From positions 1 through 64,000 of the forward strand of contig JAABRD010000021.1 of NCBI GenBank assembly GCA_011391085.1: DNA of 64,000 nt, given 5' to 3'. The translations under genes and the position numbers were made by a program. Below, piece after piece: positions 52,338-61,773 of the stretch. The DNA comes from Thiotrichaceae bacterium. GTDB taxonomy: Bacteria > Pseudomonadota > Gammaproteobacteria > Beggiatoales > Beggiatoaceae. The notes beneath the pieces are model-generated. The model worked only from the letters and a program-made list of their open reading frames with translations. It had not been told where the DNA came from and ran no database searches. The number at the start of each line of letters is the position of its first letter. Position 1 is the stretch's first letter.

Positions 52338-52635
52338 AGGTGGTTCTCCTTAATATTTTTATGTTCCTCCCAACGGAGGGTTATGTTGATTTTTTATACA
52401 CGAAGACCTCAAAGGTCTAGGTGTGAACGTCTTCTACAAACGGAAAAAGTCTATCAATATTTAATAACGTTTGTCAACTCTCTTTCAAAAATGATTTTAC
52501 CCTACCCAAACACCACAGTCTTTAGTCAACCAAATTAAATCCGTCAAGAACGTGAATAGTCATCGAAATAGTAAAAAAGAAACTGAGTTTTTCAAAGAAA
52601 AACCCAGTAATGCCATGAAAACTAGACCCACTATA
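52338..52635. other. Noncoding, AT-rich, promoter region candidate
   Basis: No gene seen. It includes a short GAAAACTCAGTTT-like palindrome near 52575-52610. It separates the first PKS gene from the secreted protein and could hold the promoter of the latter, but I see no convincing -35/-10 pair. Confidence 0.4.
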
Positions 52636-52773
52636 GGTAGTGATGCAATCTGGGTGAAATATCGCGCGGTTTCGCGTCGGTCTGGAACTCTGATTGAGAT
52701 GATTAAATGAGGACTCTGAAAGGAGGCTTGACTAATCAGAGTTCAGACAAAGAACCCACACTGCCTCACTACC
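52636..52773. mobile_element. MITE-like element, family 2, copy with different core (138 bp)
   Basis: Ends GGTAGTGATGCAATCTGGGT at 52636 and complement of GGTAGTGAGGCAGTGTGGGT at 52773. The core is a GTCTGGAACTCTGATT palindrome unrelated to that of 5877-6037. Confidence 0.65.
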
Positions 52774-52977
52774 CCACTATATTCTGTATTTTAACTAGGA
52801 TTTATAGTTGTCTATAAAGTTAGAAACAACATGCACGTTCCATTTGGTACAATGCGTTCTCTAATGTAAGGACAAAATGATAAAAAGTCGAGGGGCGTCA
52901 ATTACCCATTCTGGTGGGTAATTTACTCAGTAATTTTTTTGAGTGTTTTTAGTGAGATTTGACAACTTTTAGAAAGT

Positions 52978-53138
52978 TATAGTGATATTCATCTACTTTT
53001 GTACCTTCTCGGTTTCCCTGTAGGGTGGATTAAGCGAAGCGTATCCACTAAATTCTATAACCCGTGGTGGATACGCTTTGCTTAATCCACCCTACATTTT
53101 AAATCAAAATGGTACAAAGGTGAATGAATATTACTATA
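52978..53138. mobile_element. MITE-like element, family 1, copy C (161 bp)
   Basis: 28-bp ends at 52978-53005 and 53111-53138 match the consensus TATAGTRATATTC...TTGTACC. The core is the GTAGGGTGGATTAAGCGAAG palindrome at 53020-53094 instead of the C/G-run core of copies A and B. Confidence 0.7.
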
Positions 53139-53166
53139 TCAAGTCACTTTACGCAAGGGGTGGTGA

Positions 53167-53197
53167 GAAACTAAGTTTCTTCCAGAAACTTAGTTTC
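53167..53197. repeat. GAAACTAAGTTTC hairpin after the first PKS gene
   Basis: A palindrome 70 bp downstream of the PKS stop (minus strand), a possible terminator. A copy of TTTGACAACTTT lies at 53245. Confidence 0.5.
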
Positions 53198-53266
53198 TGT
53201 GTGTTGCGTAAGGTAAGTTATCAAATCTCAAACATTCCGACAGATTTGACAACTTTGTGAAAGTGG

Positions 53267-56200
53267 TTAACTTTCAAACATTTCTATGTTCACCCCATTC
53301 AACCAAAGTTTGCCCAAAACCGTCAACAAAAACGCCTCATCTGCCTGTTTGTCATACATGCTACGCAACGACGGCAAGACCACGCTTCCCTCACTTTGGG
53401 CAAACGCCGGATGTTGTAACACAAAACTCCCTAAACTTTGTCCTGGCCCCACTTCCAACAAAATCTGATTGGGCGTTTGTAACAGTTCTGTCACACCGTC
53501 GGCAAACCGTACCGTTTGATAAGTATGTTGCGCCCAATAATGCGGATCCATGGCTTGACTCTCCGTAATCCAAGTTCCCGTCACATTGGAGAGATATGGA
53601 ATCTGAGGTGGTTGGAGAACGAACTGACTGATGACCTGAGTCAGCGGTTCTCGCAAGGAGACCAACATCTTGGAATGAAACGCCTGAGTCGTTTGAATGC
53701 GTCGACATAGCACTTCTTGCTGTTGCAATTGTTGTTCTAACTGCGCAATAGCTGAAGGGGGACCCCCTACTACGCATTGCGAAGGTGTACTGATGATGGC
53801 AATCGACAACTCTTCTCCCAACAGGGGGAGGATTTTGGTTTCCGGCCACGGCACGGCTAACATAGTCCCGGCGGGCATCTCTTGGATCAATTTCGCCCGT
53901 TGGGTGACTAGTAGCAAACTGTCTTGCAAATTCATCACTCCAGACAAACAAGCGGCTACATATTCACCAATGCTGTAACCAATCATGGCTTGTGGTTGGA
54001 TTCCCCAGTGCATCCATAATTTGGCCAAAGCGTATTCTATCATAAACACGGCCGGTTGCGAGAAAATCGTGCGATTCAAAGTTTGCGTCGCCTCGTCAGC
54101 AGGACCGCGGTTAAACATCTTCTTAAAATCAAACCGTGGTGTCTTCCCACTCTCCGCCGGTTCCGCCGTGTTAGGATAGAGGATGTTGCGCAAATCTTGA
54201 CCTAGCAATGGTAACAAAATGTCGCAACATTCATCCACCTGTTGTTGAAAATAGGCATCGGTCTGATAGAGACCTTTCGCCAAGTTAACATAGTGGTCCC
54301 CTACGCCGGGGAACATGAAACGAATTGGCCGGTGCCGAGAATCACAAATGGTAGTCATCACCCGTTTTGGATCTAACGTTTGCAGAGATTGAATCGCCTC
54401 CTCAGTGTTCTGACATACCAAGGCGCGACGCTGAGGAAACACTTGACGTTCTCGCAACTGTCGGGCAACGTCTGCTAAATCAACCGCTGGTTGTTGCAGT
54501 TGTTCAATCAGTTGGGTGGTGACAATTTCTAACTCCGGTGCTGACGAAGCCGAGAGGAGGAGTAACTTACTAGCGGATAGCGGATAGTGGATAGTGGATA
54601 GTGGGGGAGAGGCTTCCGCTGTCTTCTCCTCTGGAACTATTGTATTTTTTGTTATAGCGTCCTTTTCAGAAGAGATGAGGGGCGTTTCCACCGGTGTGAT
54701 AACCTCTTTCGGTTCCGCAGGAGGTGTGGGTGACACCGTGGTTTTGGGGATGTCATTTTGCGGTGGAATATCAAGGAGTGGTTGCGGTTTAGACAGAGTC
54801 ACTCCCCCACGTTTTTGCAAAAAGGCCAATTGTTGAGACACCACTTGAGAGACCGCCTCGGAAGCAGCTTGCAATTGTTGACTCATCAGGCGGGCCAGAG
54901 GAGGTGTAACGGGCGAGTTTAGCTTTCCTAAACCTTGAAGGTTTAGGAAAACTGGGGAAGTGTCTAGCTTTGGAATCGTCGGTGGAGTGGATGTCGCCGC
55001 AGGCGCCACCGGTTCTGATTTGACTTCCAAAGGAGTCGGGGTCGCTTCAGACGTGGAAATTGCTGGAATCTCCAAACTCGTTTTGGGTTCCCCAACTTGC
55101 AACTCCTCCTTAGAAATCCAATACCGTTGCCGTTGAAACGGATAAGTTGGCAAAGGCACCCGCTGTCTGGAATAGTTTTTATCGAAGGCCAACCAATCAA
55201 TATTAGCCCCTTGCACATACAAACTTGCCAAACTCTTTAACAATCCTTGCCAATCCGATGTTTCCTTGGTCAAACCAGATAACCACAGCACCTCTTGCAC
55301 GGGTGAAACAGCAGAGGAACCCAGTTCTAAGAAACAATTATAACCTTTCTCAAGCAACGTAGTGAGAGGTTGCGAAGAACTGACAAATAGTAGCTTTGCG
55401 GAGGAACGATTCGCAGGTAAGGGAAGACCCTGAGTGACCCCTTGCAGTCCTTGTTCTAACGTGATGATACCTGCGACACACGCCGCTACATACTCACCCA
55501 CACCGTGCCCAAACACCGCCGTCGGTTTGATTCCCCAGGCTTGCCATAACTCCGCCAACGCATATTCAATCACAAAGGTTGCCACGGGTGACAATTCTTC
55601 AGTAGCAGACCAAAAATTCAATCTGGAGTGCGGAATTAATTCCGTACTCAATCTGGAGTGCGGAATTAATTCCGTACTCCGCGTTAATGAGTTATCCATA
55701 GCCGGGCGTAACAATTCCTGACAACGTTCCACCGTCTGCCGAAAACTCGGTTGCGTTTCATACAATTGTTGCCCCATTCCGGGATACCCATTTCCACTAA
55801 ACACAAAAGCCGTCTTCAATGGTTTTCTATTCGTCAGACCTGACAGGTTTAAAAAAACTGTCAGGTCTTTCGTAACCTCTTTAGTTTCCACCAAAGCCGT
55901 CAATTGATGTTGCAACTGTTCATCAGAATCCACCACCGCGGCAAACCGATAGTTAAAATGAGAACGCCCGGCATTCGCGGTGAAACAAATATCTGCCAAT
56001 TCTGCCTTGGTTGGCGATTGCAAATACGTTTGATAAGATTTGGCTAATTCTCGCAACGCTGACTCACTCTTAGCAGACAATGTGAACAGGTTCTGAGGAC
56101 GTTCCACACTCTTTTCCACAGGGACTGGTAGAGGTGCTTCTGCTAACAAAACATGCGCATTTGTACCTCCCAATCCAAACGAACTGACACCTGCTAGACG

Positions 56201-57508
56201 ACGTTGCTTATTACGTGGCCAAGGAAGCACTTCTAAAGGTATTTTGGTAGGCAACCGGTCCCAACTGATATGTGGATTGGGGGTCTTAAAATGCAAATTA
56301 GGCGGAATTTCTTCATGTTGCATCGCCAATACCGTTTTGATGACCCCTGCCATTCCTGCCGCGGCATTTAAATGACCAATATTCGTCTTGACGGCGCCCA
56401 AAATCAATGGTTGGTCAGCAGGACGTTTGCCAAATACCGAAGCCAGTGCCCCTATTTCAATCGGGTCACCTAACGAGGTGCCGGTACCGTGGGTTTCCAC
56501 ATAACTCACCTCTTCTGGATTGACCTTGGCCCTGGTTATCACCTGCCGAATCAGATTTTCTTGGGCTTGTTCATTGGGCACGGTCAGACCACTGCTTTGC
56601 CCATCATGATTGACGCCAGCAGACAAAATTAAACCATGAATATGATCTCGTTGGGCCTGCGCTTCTGACAGCCGTTTCAGAATCAGAACGCCACACCCTT
56701 CCCCTAAAACAAAACCATCTGCCGAGGCATCGAACGTTTTGCAGTGTCCAGACGGTGAAAACGATTGACTTTTGGCCAAAGAAACGTGAAATTCGGGGGA
56801 GAGAGTCAATTGTGCCCCGCCCACGATTGCCATATTGCATTCTTGCGTCCGCAAACTTTGACAAGCCAAATGAAGGGCCACCAGGGAGGAGGAACAAGCG
56901 GTATCAACGGCTAAACTAGGTCCCTGAATACCCAAAAAATAAGACAAACGTCCACATGCGAAGGAGAAACCATTGCCCGTGATTGTATAGGTATCGAGTT
57001 TCTCTGGATTGCCACCCACTTGCCAGTAGCCATAGTTACCAAACGTAATGCCCAAAAACATCCCCGTTGGCTTTCCAACTAACTGGGCCGGTGACTGACC
57101 GGCATTTTCCAACGCTTCCCAACTCACTTCCAATAATAAACGATGTTGCGGATCCAGTTTAGTGGCTTCGCGTGGTGAAATGCCAAAAAAATGGGCATCA
57201 AATTGGTCAATGTTGGTTAAGAACCCGCCAGTTCGCATATTGATTTTGCCAGGGACATTTGGATTGGGATCATAGTAAGCCAACGAGTCCCACCGTTCAG
57301 GCGGAACTTCTATCACGGCATCGCGACCTTCTCGTAACAGTTCCCAAAACGCTTCGGGATGATTGGCGTTGGTGGGGAAGCGACAAGCCATCCCAATAAT
57401 CGCAATCGGTTCATTCTGGGCGCGTTCTAGCGCATCCAATTTAGCACGCATTTCTTTTAAAGCATACGCGGCTTTTTGTAGAGGAGATAATTGTTCGGTT
57501 CGTTCCAT
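53267..57508 (-). CDS. Type I PKS with KS, inactive AT and second AT, no ACP
   Basis: 1413 residues. Coiled docking-like start (LQKAAYALKEMRAKLDALER); KS about 33-455 with DTACSSSL, ETHGTGTS and TNIGHLNAAAG; a first AT about 545-760 whose nucleophile motif is GHGVGE (Ser replaced by Gly) and whose small subdomain is deleted; a long Pro/Thr linker; a complete second AT about 1075-1400 (GYSIGEYVAACLSG, TQRAKLIQEM with the carboxylate Arg, QAFHSKML). It ends after AT with no ACP; the N-terminal ACP of the aminotransferase protein downstream probably takes the extender. It starts the pathway, but no loading module is visible. CATTATC heptamers precede the ATG. Four palindromes or arrays are inserted in frame. 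Confidence 0.92.
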   Translation of the reverse strand: MERTEQLSPLQKAAYALKEMRAKLDALERAQNEPIAIIGMACRFPTNANHPEAFWELLREGRDAVIEVPPERWDSLAYYDPNPNVPGKINMRTGGFLTNIDQFDAHFFGISPREATKLDPQHRLLLEVSWEALENAGQSPAQLVGKPTGMFLGITFGNYGYWQVGGNPEKLDTYTITGNGFSFACGRLSYFLGIQGPSLAVDTACSSSLVALHLACQSLRTQECNMAIVGGAQLTLSPEFHVSLAKSQSFSPSGHCKTFDASADGFVLGEGCGVLILKRLSEAQAQRDHIHGLILSAGVNHDGQSSGLTVPNEQAQENLIRQVITRAKVNPEEVSYVETHGTGTSLGDPIEIGALASVFGKRPADQPLILGAVKTNIGHLNAAAGMAGVIKTVLAMQHEEIPPNLHFKTPNPHISWDRLPTKIPLEVLPWPRNKQRRLAGVSSFGLGGTNAHVLLAEAPLPVPVEKSVERPQNLFTLSAKSESALRELAKSYQTYLQSPTKAELADICFTANAGRSHFNYRFAAVVDSDEQLQHQLTALVETKEVTKDLTVFLNLSGLTNRKPLKTAFVFSGNGYPGMGQQLYETQPSFRQTVERCQELLRPAMDNSLTRSTELIPHSRLSTELIPHSRLNFWSATEELSPVATFVIEYALAELWQAWGIKPTAVFGHGVGEYVAACVAGIITLEQGLQGVTQGLPLPANRSSAKLLFVSSSQPLTTLLEKGYNCFLELGSSAVSPVQEVLWLSGLTKETSDWQGLLKSLASLYVQGANIDWLAFDKNYSRQRVPLPTYPFQRQRYWISKEELQVGEPKTSLEIPAISTSEATPTPLEVKSEPVAPAATSTPPTIPKLDTSPVFLNLQGLGKLNSPVTPPLARLMSQQLQAASEAVSQVVSQQLAFLQKRGGVTLSKPQPLLDIPPQNDIPKTTVSPTPPAEPKEVITPVETPLISSEKDAITKNTIVPEEKTAEASPPLSTIHYPLSASKLLLLSASSAPELEIVTTQLIEQLQQPAVDLADVARQLRERQVFPQRRALVCQNTEEAIQSLQTLDPKRVMTTICDSRHRPIRFMFPGVGDHYVNLAKGLYQTDAYFQQQVDECCDILLPLLGQDLRNILYPNTAEPAESGKTPRFDFKKMFNRGPADEATQTLNRTIFSQPAVFMIEYALAKLWMHWGIQPQAMIGYSIGEYVAACLSGVMNLQDSLLLVTQRAKLIQEMPAGTMLAVPWPETKILPLLGEELSIAIISTPSQCVVGGPPSAIAQLEQQLQQQEVLCRRIQTTQAFHSKMLVSLREPLTQVISQFVLQPPQIPYLSNVTGTWITESQAMDPHYWAQHTYQTVRFADGVTELLQTPNQILLEVGPGQSLGSFVLQHPAFAQSEGSVVLPSLRSMYDKQADEAFLLTVLGKLWLNGVNIEMFES
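54572..54606. repeat. Heptamer array inside the PKS gene
   Basis: Five CACTATC/CGCTATC heptamers (minus strand) encode PLSTIHYPLSASK in the linker before the second AT. Slippage by one unit would frameshift the gene and remove that AT. Confidence 0.75.
54921..54953. repeat. CTTTCCTAAACCTTGAAGG palindrome in the PKS linker
   Basis: Encodes PVFLNLQGLGKLNSP in frame in the linker between the two AT regions. It is related to the pair at 36891-36985. Confidence 0.7.
55621..55680. repeat. Two 30-bp GGAGTGCGGAATTAATTCC units in the PKS gene
   Basis: Exact tandem units each encode STELIPHSRL, giving a 20-residue insertion in the inactive first AT. The family is that of the ninefold array at 50829-51070. 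Confidence 0.8.
55837..55868. repeat. CCTGACAGGTTT palindrome in the PKS gene
   Basis: Encodes KDLTVFLNLSGLTN at the entrance of the inactive AT, in frame; related to 35190-35279. Confidence 0.65.
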
Positions 57509-57716
57509 AGTTTAATGGATAATGGATAATAGGGTCTGGATTAGAGGTAGCAACCGCAAGCCTTCAACCAGTGGCAACCGCGGGACTAGAGGCTTCAGCC
57601 GGTGGGAGTTAGCACGTTTTCAGGTAAGGAGTGAACCCACCACCGGCTGAAGCCTCTAGTCCCGCGGTACCTTTTTGGGATAAGTTCAAAGAGTTGGACT
57701 CCCATATTCTAACATT
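57509..57716. repeat. Heptamers and GGGACTAGAGGCTTCAGCCGG hairpin
   Basis: 57509-57532 holds CATTATC heptamers abutting the PKS start. 57580-57600 and 57645-57663 are inverted arms of the GACTAGAGGCTT family. No gene. Confidence 0.7.
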
Positions 57717-59294
57717 TTACCTCCCCTTTAAATGAAAAATAACTTCTGAATAAGCCCCTTTATCTTTTTCTGTACGATTTAAGACGGGACGCCGATATTG
57801 ATGAACCATCTGGAGATTCGCTGTCTCCGCAATCTGTGGATAAAAATTATACTTGTCGTTAGCCACCAAAAAGATGTCGAAGTCCTTGGCTAAAAAGGGT
57901 TGGCAATGAATCAGAACATTAGCCATTCTTTCGACATATTCCTGTTGGGCTTTTTTCGTTTGTTTTTTGGACAATGCCCCAATTTCTTGTTCATCGTGGC
58001 GTTCCAAACCAAATAACTCATACGCATACGCATGTTGTTCATGGTAGTCAATCAGCCCGACATACGGAGGACTGGAAAAGATACCACGGATTTTTTGCCC
58101 GTTGGCCAACCTAGCAAAGGTAGGATGTGCTTGTTCCAATTGAGAAAAAACATCTAGCGTTTCCGAGTTGCCACTCAAGCAAATTTGATAAGTATTCGTG
58201 CGCAGTTTGGCAAATTCGGCGAGACGCTGTAACGTGTTTTTACTATATCGTTTCCACCATGATAACATCGAAAACAACGGTTTGCAAATTTTACCATGTT
58301 TCGCACAGTAATAAGTGGTGTTAACTGGATCGACTAACGTCGCCAAATCCGCATGAGTCGTGGCCCTGCAACTGCGAATGGTGCGGCTTAGGATGAGTGC
58401 TAATACTGGGTAAAGCGGGGAAGATTGAACGGTTTGAAGTTGCTTAAACACGAAGTCAATCTCTTGGCGAACAGGAGGTAAATACCATTTGTCCAAAAAA
58501 GTATCTTGCCGGGTTGGTTCAAGCGTTATCCCAAATTCCGACACTAGCCGCTGATACTCAGCCAACACAATGGGTTCATGGTGGGCCGCATATTGTCGTT
58601 CCTCAATCTGCCGCTGGCGAACCTTAATTTTAAATTCTGGCGAAGGAAAATATTGACGGTTATACTCGTTCAAAAATTCGGCTAAACGGTCTTCAAAAAG
58701 GAGATGTTTCTCGTTTTCCACAAACTGTTCCAGGGCTTCTGTAATCTCTTCCAAATGAGAGTACAACGTTGTCAAATCTACCGGTTGCACCTTCGTATTG
58801 GCCATCCAGGTGTTAAACGTCGAAATGTCAATGCCAATGGCATGAAGCCCTAATTCATTGGCTTGTACCAACGTAGTGCCACTGCCACAAAACGGGTCTA
58901 ACACGATGTCACCGGGTTGGAAGAAAGTTTGCCGTTTACATTCATCGGTGTGGTCATCTAAGAAGTATTCAACCAATTGCGGAATGAACTTGCCCTTGTA
59001 AGGATGCAAACGATGCACATGTTTGGTGGTTTCCGCTTCTTTCAGGTGTTCAAAACTCAACGTCCAATTGAGGTCGTCACCCAACTGTTGTTTCCAATTG
59101 GTTTGCCGTTGACCATAGTAGGATTGATAATAGTCAATCAGCGTTTGCCGATCAACGAGAATGGTGCCATTTTCGCTGAGTTTCGGAATCCTCCCGTAGT
59201 TGAGAAGGTAGGAAATATTAGAAGCGGTGACGTTCTTCTTGAGGTATTCACTGGCAAAGGTGGCGGCTTCTTGAATGGTTAAGAGTGGGTTCAT
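57717..59294 (-). CDS. Site-specific DNA methyltransferase
   Basis: 525 residues. Residues 1-65 resemble a small excisionase-like helix-turn-helix (TIQEAATFASEYLKKN ... ILVDRQTLIDYY). The AdoMet motif DPFCGSGTT is at 133-141 with the acidic GIDIS strand after it, and the catalytic motif SSPPYVGLIDYHEQ is near 407. SPPY fits amino-methyltransferases of N4-cytosine or N6-adenine type. The order (AdoMet motif, long intervening region, catalytic motif) suggests the target-recognition part lies between. A small HNH nuclease gene is 125 bp upstream on the same strand, so a restriction-modification pair is possible. No clear ribosome site. Confidence 0.85.
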   Translation of the reverse strand: MNPLLTIQEAATFASEYLKKNVTASNISYLLNYGRIPKLSENGTILVDRQTLIDYYQSYYGQRQTNWKQQLGDDLNWTLSFEHLKEAETTKHVHRLHPYKGKFIPQLVEYFLDDHTDECKRQTFFQPGDIVLDPFCGSGTTLVQANELGLHAIGIDISTFNTWMANTKVQPVDLTTLYSHLEEITEALEQFVENEKHLLFEDRLAEFLNEYNRQYFPSPEFKIKVRQRQIEERQYAAHHEPIVLAEYQRLVSEFGITLEPTRQDTFLDKWYLPPVRQEIDFVFKQLQTVQSSPLYPVLALILSRTIRSCRATTHADLATLVDPVNTTYYCAKHGKICKPLFSMLSWWKRYSKNTLQRLAEFAKLRTNTYQICLSGNSETLDVFSQLEQAHPTFARLANGQKIRGIFSSPPYVGLIDYHEQHAYAYELFGLERHDEQEIGALSKKQTKKAQQEYVERMANVLIHCQPFLAKDFDIFLVANDKYNFYPQIAETANLQMVHQYRRPVLNRTEKDKGAYSEVIFHLKGR

Positions 59295-59419
59295 GGTAAG
59301 TGGTTTTGTCCTTATAATGCTTGTTTGATTGGTACAAGCTGGTTGGTTTTAGAGGAATACTACTGGACTAACCGCCGCGGACCTGACATGGTAGGAACGC
59401 GGCGAAAATAGAAAAGTAT

Positions 59420-59728
59420 CTAAAGCAAATTCCATCTTGCCCCTTTTCCTAAATTACAGTCTGTACACAACGTGCGTAAATTCTTAAAGCGATTGGTGCC
59501 TCCTTTGGAAACGGGAATGATATGGTCCACTTGTAATTCTACTGGTGTTGAGGAATTGGCCGAACGGCCACAAATGACGCATTTGTGACCATCTCGTTCT
59601 AACACTCGATACCGTAGTGATTTGGAAATAGGTTGGCGTCGATAGGGACTGGCTGGTTTGGCGCCAACGAGTTCGCGTAAAAAAGTACGCACAGCGGTTT
59701 GGAAGACATTAGGTTTTTTTCTGGCCAT
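59420..59728 (-). CDS. HNH endonuclease
   Basis: 102 residues from MARKKPNVFQ (59728), which has a GGTGAGG ribosome site; longer in-frame starts would lie in the preceding gene. The HNH motif is complete: CVICGRS, then LQVDHIIPVSKGG with the catalytic His, and LCTDCNLGKG closing a two-CxxC zinc site. Similar to short McrA-type HNH nucleases. It overlaps the end of the preceding gene by 20 bp and precedes the methyltransferase gene. Target unknown. Confidence 0.85.
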   Translation of the reverse strand: MARKKPNVFQTAVRTFLRELVGAKPASPYRRQPISKSLRYRVLERDGHKCVICGRSANSSTPVELQVDHIIPVSKGGTNRFKNLRTLCTDCNLGKGARWNLL

Positions 59729-60128
59729 TGTCCTCACCTTGTTTGTCGTCAGTCCGTTTAATCTTCTGGCGGGCCAAAGAAGCCCATTCTGAGACGGTAT
59801 TGGCCGCTTGAGTGGCAGCATTACTGACCGTATCAGTGACAACCGCTACTGTAGAAGGTTGATTGGGATCAGTAGAGGTTGGAGAGTCAAGCAATGCTTT
59901 CTTCACGCCATAGGCGGCAGTGCCCACTACTGCACCAGCTGCAACCACAGGTAACATTCCAATGCCTACGGCAGTGCCCATAAAGGCCAATCCCATTCCA
60001 CCAACCACATAGGAAACCCCGGCACCTGCCAAGGCACCACCGCCGGCAAACTTGCCTAACTCTTTGGCATTGTCTAAAGTACTGGGAGACGAGTGAGTTT
60101 CTTTTGAATGATTAGGATAGTCCGTCAT
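59709..60128 (-). CDS. Glycine-rich membrane protein of unknown function
   Basis: 139 residues. A hydrophilic N-terminus is followed by a glycine-zipper-like hydrophobic core at about 28-78 (GGGALAGAGVSYVVGGMGLA, then GIGMLPVVAAGAVVGTAAYG), enough for two helices, and a charged C-terminal tail. Such sequences can insert in membranes. I do not recognise a named family. The HNH gene overlaps its 3' end, so the two are co-translated. Confidence 0.6.
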   Translation of the reverse strand: MTDYPNHSKETHSSPSTLDNAKELGKFAGGGALAGAGVSYVVGGMGLAFMGTAVGIGMLPVVAAGAVVGTAAYGVKKALLDSPTSTDPNQPSTVAVVTDTVSNAATQAANTVSEWASLARQKIKRTDDKQGEDNGQKKT

Positions 60129-60444
60129 ATTTTGTTTATTTCCTCTTTATAATTACGTTAATAATATAGAAGGTTATTTGACCTTGCGCTATTTGTTGAG
60201 TGACCGCCTGCGTCATGCACTTTGTCATTACCTTTCAACATCAATTATAGACCCATAAATAAACCTAACTCAATGGCAATCAATGAATTTTTCTTTGTCT
60301 TTATTTGCCATGTTATCTACTTTTCAGAAATTTTATAAAAAATATTGTCGTAATTCCTATTGACTCCTATTTGTCAAATCAAGTACACTCACTTTTGAAT
60401 AAACTATACATTAAGTATACGTTTTGCGGATTTGTCTGTCACTA
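60129..60444. other. AT-rich intergenic region upstream of infC
   Basis: No gene or dispersed palindrome is seen. It separates divergent transcription units, so it probably holds the minus-strand promoter of the membrane protein/HNH/methyltransferase genes. Confidence 0.4.
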
Positions 60445-60474
60445 TTGACAAACCGTGGTAAAATCCGGTATAAT
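60445..60474 (+). promoter_or_regulatory. Strong sigma-70 promoter of infC-rpmI-rplT
   Basis: TTGACA at 60445-60450 and TATAAT at 60469-60474 with an 18-bp spacer, 76 bp before the infC start. Confidence 0.8.
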
Positions 60475-60550
60475 CGAGACAGTTTTAGATAAACCTATTG
60501 ATTTTCATAGACTTCAATACTCGACATCCACTCATTAGGAGGGCTATTAC

Positions 60551-61078
60551 ATCGTCACAACAGAAAAACGCACTCGCATTAACGAAGAAATTAACGTAAA
60601 CAAAGTGCTTCTTATCGATGCTGAGGGTCAAAAAATTGGGGTTATTTCGACCCGAGATGCGCTACTCAAAGCACAAGAAGCCGAACAAGATTTGGTGGAA
60701 ATTGCACCCCATGCGAAACCACCGGTGTGCCGTATTATGGATTATGGCAAGTATTTGTTTGAGGCAAACAAAAAACGCCATGCGGCTAAGAAAAAACAGA
60801 AACAAGTCCAGGTCAAGGAAGTCAAATTGCGACCAACAACGGACGATGGTGATTATCAGGTGAAGTTGCGAAGCCTGATACGTTTCTTAGAGGAAGGAGA
60901 TAAGGCCAAAATTACTTTGCGCTTTCGTGGCCGAGAGATGACCCATCAAGATTTGGGGCAACAGTTGCTAAAGCGTTTGGAAACTGACCTGGCAGAATAT
61001 GGTATTGTGGAACAACATGCCAAACTTGAAGGGCGTCAGTTGGTGATGCTGATTTCTCCTAAAAAACTCCAAAACTAA
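60551..61078 (+). CDS. infC: Translation initiation factor IF-3 (AUC start)
   Basis: 175 residues starting at the rare codon AUC (60551), set 8 nt after a perfect AGGAGG (60537-60542); the reading frame has a stop at 60536-60538. The next in-frame GTG (60605) would cut off the conserved RINEEI start of IF-3. Later motifs [21 protein letters not shown] and [16 protein letters not shown] are diagnostic. IF-3 checks the start codon and keeps subunits apart; a non-standard start codon lets it repress its own synthesis, known from E. coli (AUU). First gene of the infC-rpmI-rplT operon. Confidence 0.93.
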   Translation: MVTTEKRTRINEEINVNKVLLIDAEGQKIGVISTRDALLKAQEAEQDLVEIAPHAKPPVCRIMDYGKYLFEANKKRHAAKKKQKQVQVKEVKLRPTTDDGDYQVKLRSLIRFLEEGDKAKITLRFRGREMTHQDLGQQLLKRLETDLAEYGIVEQHAKLEGRQLVMLISPKKLQN

Positions 61079-61117
61079 TTTTTAACACAAACACATACCC
61101 CTAAATGGAGTATTACG

Positions 61118-61315
61118 ATGCCAAAACTGAAAACCAACCGCGGGGCGGCGAAACGCTTTAAAGGCACTGCTAGTGGTGGATTTAAACGTAGTCAAAGCTT
61201 CCGTCGCCATATATTGACTAAGAAGAGTACCAAGCGTAAACGTCACTTACGTGCCCCTATATTGGTAAATCATGCCGATGAGGGTATGATTCGACATTTA
61301 TTGCCTTACTCGTGA
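61118..61315 (+). CDS. rpmI: Ribosomal protein L35
   Basis: 65 residues, basic, with the L35 signature [20 protein letters not shown] and the central [12 protein letters not shown]. Ribosome site TGGAG upstream. Lies 39 bp after infC and 12 bp before rplT. Confidence 0.97.
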   Translation: MPKLKTNRGAAKRFKGTASGGFKRSQSFRRHILTKKSTKRKRHLRAPILVNHADEGMIRHLLPYS

Positions 61316-61327
61316 GGAATCAAGAAC

Positions 61328-61684
61328 ATGCCAAGAGTGAAACGTGGCGTCACGGCACGCGCCAGACATAAAAAGATTTTGAATGCTGCCAAAGGTTATC
61401 GAGGTTTCCGCAGAAGCGTGATTCGTATTGCTAAACAAGCGGTTACGAAGGCGGGCCAGTATGCCTATCGGGACCGCAAACAGCGGAAACGTCAGTTTCG
61501 TAGTTTGTGGATTGCCCGGATTAATGCGGCAGCACGACAGTGCGGTTTGTCCTATAGTCGGTTGATTGACGGTTTATGTAAAGCAGGCGTCGAAGTTGAC
61601 CGGAAAATGCTTGCCGAATTGGCCGTCTTCAACAAAGAAGGGTTTGCCGCATTGGCAGAGAAGGCGAAGGTGGCGGTGGCTTAA
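61328..61684 (+). CDS. rplT: Ribosomal protein L20
   Basis: 118 residues with the L20 features [47 protein letters not shown] and [16 protein letters not shown] ribosome site. Last gene of the infC operon. Confidence 0.97.
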   Translation: MPRVKRGVTARARHKKILNAAKGYRGFRRSVIRIAKQAVTKAGQYAYRDRKQRKRQFRSLWIARINAAARQCGLSYSRLIDGLCKAGVEVDRKMLAELAVFNKEGFAALAEKAKVAVA

Positions 61685-61690
61685 CATCTC

Positions 61691-61760
61691 AAAGAAACTA
61701 AGTTTCTTTAAGAAACTTAGTTTCTCGTTTCTCGTTCCCACGCCGGCGCGTGGGAACGAG
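61691..61760 (+). terminator. Two hairpins ending the infC operon
   Basis: 61691-61725 is a GAAACTAAGTTTC palindrome and 61731-61760 a CTCGTTCCCACGCCGGCGCG hairpin. Either could end the operon. The convergent CobW gene starts 65 bp on. Confidence 0.6.
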
Positions 61761-61773
61761 GGAAATCCGACCG

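Noticed and set aside
60605-61078. infC start at GTG 60605
   Set aside because: It would remove the conserved IF-3 N-terminus and has no ribosome site, while AUC at 60551 has a perfect AGGAGG.
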